A program made the position numbers and the translations under genes. The notes beneath the pieces are model-generated. The model worked only from the letters and a program-made list of their open reading frames with translations. It was not told where the DNA came from and ran no database searches. Of a DNA stretch of 64,000 nt, positions 56,766 through 64,000 are shown piece by piece; the first letter of the stretch is position 1, and the number at the start of each line of letters is the position of its first letter. Source of the stretch: Chlorella sorokiniana (Eukaryota; Chlorophyta; Trebouxiophyceae; Chlorellales; Chlorellaceae); the NCBI GenBank assembly GCA_025917655.1, contig CP084611.1:4898001-4962000 (forward strand). Direction: 5' to 3'.

Positions 56766-58770
56766 CCGAACACAGCGCGCTCGCGTGATAAAGCCATTAT
56801 CGATAGAGCATGGACCACGTTCGAATGGGCGGCTACTTCATCTGGGAAATGGCCACGCAGGAGGGATTCATGCACATGACGATGACCAGTCCTCGTGTGC
56901 CGCCTGGCAGAGCATGCCGCTGCGTGCATCTCTCTCGAGCTTTGGATCTCTATTTGGGTTCCTGCTTCTCGTTCCTTGTCTCATTGACTTTCTCACAGGA
57001 TCAGTAACGCATCAAGCATGAACAGTGGTGGCACAACATCATACGGGCGATCACATAACACCGTAGGATTGAGCAGAAGAGACGGCAGGCGGCGTCGATG
57101 GCACAGGCCCCCAGCGTGCCGGGAGCATGCGAAGGACAGTCCTATCGTGTGGCTGCCCACAGAACCAGGAAGAACAGCACTGCACAGGTGGGGGCGCAGG
57201 GAATACTACTGTATCACTGCAGGCAACAATGAACCAGCTGCCACAGCGTCCCCCAATTGGGCGACTCTCAGTGCACATCAGCTGCCACAAGCCGGGGCTG
57301 GCGGCTCACCCAGGGGGCCAGTGGTGACAGCGGATCAGGGCAGTGCGGTGTGCAGCCATGCGCCCTGGCAGCGCTTTTGCAGCATGTGACCAATAGGGGC
57401 AGAAGGCTCGCTTGATGCATGTGAGCCCGCATGCATAGGCATCGACGCTCCAGTGGCATTGCATGCAAGCATCTCTGCCAGGCACGCAAAAGAAAACCCA
57501 CCTGGAAGAGCATCGAAGATGCTGTGGGTGTGCAGCAGCAAGCCAAAAAACAGGCACAAGAGTGTATGCACCATGTGGAAGGCATGCAACGAACCCTCCA
57601 GCAAGTCTGCCAAGCCGGCAGTGAGGAGCAGCAGCTGCACTGGGGCTGACTGCTGCCAAAGGCGGCAACCCGAGGGATGCAGGGCACAGGGCAGGTAGTA
57701 ATTTGCCACCCCTGAGGGCCCATATAGGATGGAGCCTGTAGTGGCTGGCCGCACAGGACGATCCCTGCCATCGTAAAGAGCAGCATGGAGCAGCCCGCCC
57801 ATGCCGCCGTGCCATCACTCTTCGTGGCACTGCGGCATGGGCGGCCTGCTCAATACTGATCTTTATGATGGCAGGGATTGCCCTGCACGGCCAGGCCACT
57901 ACAGGCTCCATCCTTTATGGGCTTGCAGTGGTGGCAAATTACTACCTGCCCTGCATCCCTCTGGTTGCCGCATATGGCGGCAGCGCTGCCCCGGTGCAGC
58001 TGCTGCTCCTCACCTGCCGGCTCGGCAGACCTGCTGGTGGGATCGATGCATGTCGCATTGCCGCGAAAGGTGACCGCAGCGCGCTGGCGCTGCCGCCAGG
58101 CGCTCGCGGGAGACCTGGGTTGGCCCTGTGCGCCGCCAGCTGTGGCTGGTACAGGCATAGGATCGCTTGGCCCTATGCCTGCATTTTGCGCTGAGTTCTG
58201 CAGCACGAAGGGGACAGAAGGAGGCGTGGGGGGGTGCAGCAGCGGGTTGGATGCTGCTCTTGCCAGCCAGACTGCCACCAACACCCTTGCTGCAATCAAC
58301 GCAGAGCTCTGCAGTGATTTAGCATGCTACGAGGCTTACGGAGGGAGTGAGGCACAAGCTGACAATGCTCGTTTCCCACCAGGTGCGTCCAATGCCTCCA
58401 ACCACCCCTTGATAGTGAAGGCTTCCTGCCATCCCCTGCATGCATGCAAAACCCGCCCTCACCAGGCCTGGGGCAGGGGAGGCGTCGATGGACGAAGACA
58501 TTAGGCCTGCCACGATGTCTCTTTGGCTGAAACAGTGGGTTTAGAGTTGTCAGAAGGCCAGCATGTTGGTGGAGCTAGCTGCTGTCAGCTGAAATGGCTG
58601 ACACAGTGTGAGCTGGGAGGGGAGGAAAGGACAGCATGAGTACGACTGCTGCCGTCACGAGCCCGACTGCTACCATGCTCTGGACATCTTGTCACTTGTG
58701 CTGGCCAAAAACAAGGCTAGTGGGAAACATGAAGCAGCAGTGACGGCAGCAGTGCCAGCTCTAGCCTAGA
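56766..58770. repeat. duplicated block X, copy 2
   Basis: Counterpart of 48343-50345. The first about 570 bp differ by substitutions and indels. From about 57360 the sequence is nearly identical to unit 1 until about 58640, then drifts again up to the empty CACTA site. No firm gene. Confidence 0.7.
57584..58052. repeat. long imperfect inverted repeat (hairpin), copy 2
   Basis: Same structure as 49160-49628, offset by 8424 bp: arms 57584-57813 and 57826-58052 with a loop of about 12 nt. I saw no differences from copy 1 within the arms. Confidence 0.85.
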
Positions 58771-59084
58771 GCGGCATGGCCAGCTGGCAGCACTGGCGGC
58801 ATGACAAACCTCAAACGGGCGCAGTACTGTTGTTGCCTGAATATCCCGTCCCAGGCATCGAAAGGCAGAAGGGCGCAGTCAGCACGTGTTGAACACGACG
58901 ATTTGTTGAGCAGTCAGCCTGTCGCCGCCCCTTGAGCACGGCATGGATCGGCGGCATGGCGTCGCTCCCGCCCGCCAGCCTGGCACGAGCTGCGTGTCAT
59001 TCTTCCCGCTTGGTCCTCCTTCTTTTGCGTCTTCAGATCAAGCTTGGGCTGTTCTGCAGTATTCTGAAAGCTATTGGTTTCCTC

Positions 59085-60026
59085 ATGGACTATCTTGAAG
59101 CTTTTCGCAACTTCGTCTTTCGCCCGTCGCCTGGTACGCCGCAGCACCGCGAGTGGCGTCAACGTTCCCTAAAGGCGGTCAATGACGAACGAGCAAAGCC
59201 GGTGGAGGCCAGAGACCCCGCCCGGCTGCGACGCTTGCGAGCGTGGGACTTAGAGCTGAGGATTGAGCACTTTGAGGTGCGTAACAGCGCAGCAGTCTTC
59301 CGAGGGTCTGTCTTTGGTTCAGCCTTGTGCCAGTTGTTCAGCCAGGCGCCGGTCGCCTGCCGCCAGCTGTGTGCCCAGTGCCACTGAAAGAAATTGTGGT
59401 CAAGCTGGCCTGCTTTGCTTTGCAGCATGATGCGAAGAAGTATAAACGCTCGGCAGCCAAATGGCGTGAAGAAGGAGCGAGCGTCCCTGGCTGCCCAGGC
59501 TGCCCAGGCGGTGCGGGCATGCCGCGCCGTGTTGCGGCCTCGTACGCTGCTTACGCTGCATTCGCGGAAGCCCGCTACACCCAGCTTTGCGAGGAGCTGA
59601 AGGCGTTACGCAAGGAGCGACGGTACCGTGCGTTGGCGGCACCTGTGTATGACCTGGGGTGCGAGGAGGAGTGCGTGGCTGCGATGCGGGCCGTGCCTGC
59701 CACCGACCTGTGCTCCGCCTGCCACCAAGTCTTGGACAAAGTGAGCATGCTTGGTTTGACGATGTTGTGCACTCCACCGTGTTGCTGCGGCTGCCAGGAT
59801 GCTGCTTTGTGGTTGACTAGATGCCCGCCGCATGCTTGCTTGCAGCCATGGGTCGTTCAGCTGCTTTGTTTTGCGACTTTGCAGATTGAGGCCTTCGATG
59901 ATTTTTTTCCGGCGGGATGTACAGCGGCTTATCTCACAATATCGCAGAGATGGCAAACAGTTTGGCAATGACCAGGCTCAACTGGCAGAGGTGCAGCAAG
60001 CAGGCGGCCGGTCGAACATCGTATAA
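59085..60026 (+). CDS. gene Y, copy 2 (unrecognised Cys- and Arg-rich protein)
   Basis: Three exons: A 59085-59276 (64 codons), B 59426-59740 (105 codons), C 59885-60026. A and B join in phase. The product, about 215 residues, is not recognised. Exon A: MDYLEAFRNFVFRPSPG then SLKAVNDERAKPVEARDPAR and LRIEHFE. Exon B: HDAKKYKRSAAKWREEGAS, PGCPGCPGGAGMPRRVAASY, ARYTQLCEELKALRKERRYR, DLGCEEECVAAMRAV and TDLCSACHQVLDK. The Cys pairs (CPGC, CSAC) could bind metal, but spacing matches no family I know. Exon C reads IEAFDDFF then, after a T7 run with one T too many relative to copy 1, RRDVQRLISQYRRDGKQFGN. Exon sequence is better conserved than intron sequence between copies, which suggests past selection. 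Confidence 0.55.
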
Positions 60027-60210
60027 GGGCTTGGCCGCTTGCCTGCCCCAGGATCGTGGTGTGTGCAGCACGAACAGGTGCGCAGCGCTCCTGGCCTGCT
60101 GCTGCGGGCTGTGCTGCAGCGGCTGGAAGGTGCATGGCAGGGAACGTCATACGTGGCACAACTCTGTTGTTGGCGCATTAGGATGCATTTACTTGCTGCA
60201 CCGCCATGAA

Positions 60211-60850
60211 GCCGTTATCACTGCACTTTTCATCGCTGCTCCCCTGCAGCGCGCGCTACCGCGGCCAGGGCACATTGCTTTTGCCAAGGTGCCGCAGTTC
60301 CAGCGCCGCGACAAGGACAGCGGCAGCCCCGAGGTGCGATTGCGCGGCTCACTGCCCGCGTGGCGCAGCTGACTGAGCACCTGGCCGAGCACAAGAAGGA
60401 CTACTCGTCCCGCCGCGGCCTGCTGGCGGTGCTGAGCCAGCGCAAGCAGATGATGCTGTACCTGCAGGTGCGGGAGAGGGGAGGCGCTGTGTATGTGGGC
60501 TCTGGGGGCGGGATGGCGGGGGAAGCGCAGGCTGGCAGGGCGCTTCACAGCTGGGCGCAGTCGCGGGAGTTCGAGGCATGTTGGCGGGGGGTTGTTGCGA
60601 GCGGCGCTGCTCGGCTGAGACTGGTTGCTGCCCGCTGTTCGCAGCAACAGCCGTTTGCAGAGCCGCTTTGGTGTCACTTGGCTAAAGGTGGGCTTCCTGG
60701 GCCCCCTCGGTTGTTCACTTCACCACCCCACGGCTGTCCTGACTCCCTCCTTGGCCCACTTCCGTTTAAATTCCCACCTTGCAGCCCACTGACAAGGCCG
60801 AGTATGAGGATGCTGTTGCCAACATGGGCATCCGCCTATCAAGGAGAGCT
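60211..60850 (+). pseudogene. uS15 fragment, copy 3 (truncated third repeat unit)
   Basis: The third unit starts after gene Y copy 2 and keeps only uS15 exon 3 (60250-60465) and part of exon 4 (60785 to about 60850). Transit exons are absent. The frame changes after GSPEV, where a base is lost, although [20 protein letters not shown] and LSQRKQMMLYLQ are preserved in another frame. About 120 bp of unrelated sequence lies in its intron (60560-60700). Similarity to uS15 ends just after MGIR in exon 4, the right edge of the duplicated array. Confidence 0.8.
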
Positions 60851-61489
60851 GATCGGCGCCTGGCGCCTGGCTGGCATGCGAGAACGCTCCATCTATGGGC
60901 ACCGGATGAGGGCCCGGCCGTGCATTAGATGCAGGGGCTGCTTGCCGGCCATGGCAGCACGGCGTATGCAGCATAACGCGGCCAGGAGCCCCGCCTGCTC
61001 CGCATGCGCGAGCTGCACCGCTGCACATGCTCGGGAGGGCAGGTCAAGGCAGGTGGACCCGCAGGTGGTGGTCCCAAAGGTCCCTGTCAGCGTTGCCCCT
61101 TTGCCGTTGCCCTTTGGCCCACTTCTGGTCCCCCTCCACACACACGCGCACACCATCCCACCTGTCCATCGCTGCCCTGGCCGGCAATCCCGCTGTGTGT
61201 TTTCCCAGCACGGCGACTTTTTCCATCTGTCCTACTCTCTGTCTGTTTCTTTCTGCTCCCAAGGTTCAAATGGAAGCAAGAAACATGCTGTATCAAGAAA
61301 GGTAGACTTCATGCGATTGGAACGGAGACATCGCAGTGGCGGTGGGGTGGGGTGCCAGCAACAACAACAGCCTGAAACTTGGAAGGTCATGGGCAAAGTG
61401 TGCTACACCTTGACGCGTCATCCTTGGCTGCCTGCCCCTTGTTGATGCCAGCGCGGCTGACAGGAGCCAGGCAGCCGCCGGCAGCCTCA
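60851..61489. other. spacer right of the duplication
   Basis: Lies between the third uS15 fragment and the 3' end of the GILT-like gene. It holds a pyrimidine-rich stretch (61200-61265). Open frames show no recognised motif. Probably the 3' UTR of the minus-strand gene plus spacer. Confidence 0.45.
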
Positions 61490-63284
61490 GGCAGGCATGT
61501 TGTTCGCAGCGGTGTGGCAGCTGCAGCGATGCGGAAGCAGCAGCACCACCGCCGGCCAGCGTCTGCCAGCTTGGAATGGATGCAAGCCAGGCAGGTTGGC
61601 GCCGCCAGCTGGGGGTGGGTGAGCGTGGCAAGCCGCGTTACGGGTGGGCGTGCCGCACAGCGGCGCGACCAGCTGTTCAAAGGCGTACACACAACGGGGC
61701 TGCCGTCGTCCGCTCAGTGCTTGGCAGCTGCCGGGGTGCTGTCGCCGTCCTCCAGGGCACACGCCAGGGAGCACAGCCCAGCCAGACATCGTGCAACAGA
61801 AACGCAGCCCAGGCGGCCAGCACCGCACCCGCCGCCCAGCTGGCGGCCACGAGTCAGCCCATGTGCTTGAGGCCCTCGGGAGGTCGTAGCAGGCGGGCGG
61901 GCGGGCGGCGGCGGGGGCGGCGGCACACACATAGCGCTCCAGCCGCTCAAAGTCGCCTCCTAGCGCCACGCCGTTGACGACAATCTGGGAGGCGTGGGGA
62001 GGAGGGGCAAGGCAGCAGGCGAGGGAGGAGTGAGCGTCGCGGCAGCGGGCATGCGGCAGCAGAAGGAGGTCGGCTAGTTGCAGGGGGACACTGAACCGCC
62101 GGGGTTCCGCTGCGGCTCGCGCCTCAGGGGAAGGCAGGCCGCAGGCAGCGGAAAGGGCGGGGGAGGCGGGGAGGCACGCACCCAGGGCACAAACGTGTGG
62201 CGGGGGCGCAGGGCCCAGGTGGCCTTGGCCGCCGCCAGCTCCAGTTTCTTGCCCTGGTCGCCTGCGGGCACGGGTGGGGCAGCAGGCCGCGCTGAAGCCC
62301 CTCTGCCGCCTCACTTCCGTGGCCCAGCCCCCGCAGCAAGGGTCGGCGCAGGAGGGGCGCAACCAAGCGACGCAGAGTCCTCCCCGCATGAGGTTTTTGG
62401 CGGTGTGCCGGCCGCAGCGCACCGTCGGCGCAGCTGCTGATCTGCTCCGGCTGCCAGCCCTCCCCTGCGGCGCAGCCGTCCGCCTCGCTGCCAAGCTGGT
62501 GCATCTTGTCGGCCAGGCACTTCACGTAGGGGAACCTGCAGCAGGGAGGAAGCGCAGGCTCAACCGCTCGCTGTGGAGAAGAGGTGAGGGTTCAAACGGT
62601 AAGGGTGCATGGTGCGCAGCCCAGACGCGGCGCAGCCAGCAAGCGGGTGGGAAACAAGCCGAGGGCACTGGGCGGGGCCCGGCCGTGGGCCCCGGGCAGG
62701 GGAGTTGCGAGCCGCGGCGGGGCAGCGGCGGGGCAGCAGGCACCACCCACCACCCACCATTCGCGCTGCTTTGGGTGGAAGTGCTGCGCGCACAGGATAT
62801 ACCGGTTGTACTTGCCTTCATCTGCGGCACAGGGCGGTACAGCAGTACAGACACCATGCACAGCAAGCCGGCAAGTCTGCACAAGCGGCCGCGCATGTGG
62901 GGGCAGCGGCTTGGCAGGTGCGACAGCGAGAGGGATGCGGGGGTGCCGCGTTGCAGGCAGTCCCGCCGCCTCATGCCTCCCCCACTCACTGGGGCCGTGC
63001 TGGTAGGAAAATTCCCCGTCGCTGCCGTTCTTCACGTTGCCGAAAGCGTGGTAGCTGCACAGGAGGGTGGCAGGGGAGCATGGCCTGCGTGAGATCGGCT
63101 GTGCCTGTCCCCGCCAGCCTGCTCTGCCCTCTTGGCAACGCGCATGCCAGCCAGGCAAGGGCGGCAGGGCGGCGAGGAGCGCAAGATTCAGCGTGGCAAG
63201 CCAGGAAGCAGGCAGCGCACGGAAGCTCAAGCCACAGCGCCATGGCAGGCCCAGCTCCCCCGCAGTCCCTAAAAAGCCGCGCCA

Positions 63285-63316
<32 letters not shown>

Positions 63317-63979
63317 GCTCACGTCAGGCGCATGAGATCCGCCACCTTGTTGTCGAACAGCGGCTGCAACACGTCGCGCACCATGTGCTGGCAATCGGGG
63401 CACAGCGACTCGCCTGCGGGAGAGTAATGACAGGGGGTGTTCAGTTCCGCGGAGCGCGTCAGGGGGCGCAGGGCAGCACGGCTCGGCACAGAGCCTGCAC
63501 TGCAAGCCGCTGAAGCTTCCTAACGGGCTGAGCGGGGCGCGGAAACGGGGTCGGGCGCAGCCTGCAGCAAGGCTGCCAGCCCCACCGTAGAAGCCGACAT
63601 CGACTGTACCGCCTGCTGCGCCGCCTGCTGCGCCGCCTGTGGCTTCATCGCGGGCCGCCGCCTTGGTTGCTGCCGCGGCATCAGCCGCCACGTCGCCCAG
63701 GATGTCGTCCCTCACCTTGGGGCGGGGCCCTGCCGAGCAAGGAGGGGTGAGCCCAAGCCATACGCGCTCAATAGGAGCAGCGCAAGAAAGAAGCAACGAC
63801 GATGGCAGCGCCAGCAAAGGGCCGCCGGCCGCCAAGCGCCACTGTACCAGGTCTGGCTCCCCTGTTGCGGCGGCTCACCCGTCAGCACCACTACCAGGAG
63901 GACGAGCAGAGCTAGGACTATGGCGCCTTGCACCTTGCGCGCGGCATACCAGGCTGCAGGAGGACAGCGATCCACGCAT
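61490..63979 (-). CDS. GILT-like thiol reductase, membrane-anchored
   Basis: Gamma-interferon-inducible lysosomal thiol reductase (GILT) family. Members are oxidoreductases of the secretory or lysosome-like pathway that use a CxxC site. An N-terminal exon (near 63950-63880) codes a membrane segment, QGAIVLALLVLLVVVLTG. Next comes RPKVRDDILGDVAADAAAAT to VDVGFYG (63715-63585). Then GESLCPDCQHMVRDVLQPLF with DNKVADLMRLT (63420-63325) carries CPDC as the active CxxC. Later exons read YHAFGNVKNGSDGEFSYQHG (near 63040), GKYNRYILCAQHFHPKQREW (near 62800), VKCLADKMHQLGSEADGCAA and EGWQPEQISSCADG (62530-62430), GKKLELAAAKATWALRPRHT, then IVVNGVALGGDFERLERYVC. The usual GILT CQHG signature is YQHG here. 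The C-terminus may be LPEGLKHMG near 61857 (if one C is missing) or the open frame to about 61490. The first exon may lie outside the window. Confidence 0.8.
63283..63316. repeat. CTG repeat in a GILT intron
   Basis: About ten CTG units directly beside an exon boundary of the GILT-like gene. Same motif as the coding repeats in the phosphoesterase copies, but here intronic. Confidence 0.75.
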
Positions 63980-64000
63980 GTTAGCCCCTGCGAAGTTACT

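Larger units (their letters stand above)
53256..60210. repeat. segmental tandem duplication, unit 2
   Basis: About 7.0 kb repeating the order of unit 1: uS15 exons 3-4 (degenerate), phosphoesterase, hairpin block, gene Y. It lacks the CACTA element. Divergence from unit 1 is a few percent in genes and spacers but near zero in the hairpin block. Confidence 0.85.

Noticed and set aside
44815-60850. Whole array as a composite transposon or LTR element
   Set aside because: No terminal repeats, target duplication, reverse transcriptase or integrase. The joints fall in uS15 intron 2 and gene spacers, as expected for tandem duplication.

Overview
This is nuclear DNA of a green microalga, most likely Chlorella-like (Trebouxiophyceae). 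The evidence is very high GC, many short GT-AG introns rich in GT and G runs, long Ala/Pro/Gln tracts in the proteins, and nuclear genes for plastid proteins with transit-peptide-like starts. There are no bacterial-type operons and no CRISPR array. The species is an inference.

Layout. 0.05-8.2 kb: an EamA/DMT transporter (-), an unrecognised gene (-), a secreted Cys-rich protein with a knottin-like tail (+), and a second unrecognised gene (-). 8.9-25.3 kb: a class I histone deacetylase (-) head to head with an NCoR/POWERDRESS-type SANT corepressor (+). These two families form one chromatin-silencing complex in animals and plants. 25.5-31.8 kb: a small unknown gene and an RRP6-like-3/EXD2-type exonuclease, both (-). 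32.6-36.7 kb: a plastid 2-oxoglutarate/malate (DiT1-type) translocator (-). 37.2-41.5 kb: a TMEM19/DUF92 membrane protein and a DA2/SIP5-like RING protein, both (+). 42.4-45.4 kb: plastid ribosomal proteins uL13c (-) and uS15c (+), sharing a promoter of about 250 bp.

From 44.8 to 60.9 kb the DNA is a tandem segmental duplication. One unit holds the 3' part of uS15c, a metallophosphoesterase gene (-), a block with a long hairpin, and an unrecognised gene here called Y. Two units are present, then a third, truncated uS15c 3' fragment. Unit 1 carries a 1.4-kb non-autonomous CACTA DNA transposon that unit 2 lacks. The hairpin block is almost identical between units while its flanks have drifted, which suggests recent gene conversion. 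The window ends in a GILT-like thiol reductase (-).

A caution runs through the annotation. Conserved reading frames in nearly every gene jump by one base, usually at G or C runs of four or more. This looks like systematic base loss in the assembly rather than gene decay. Because of it, exon joins are given by position, and no single open frame covers most of the genes.
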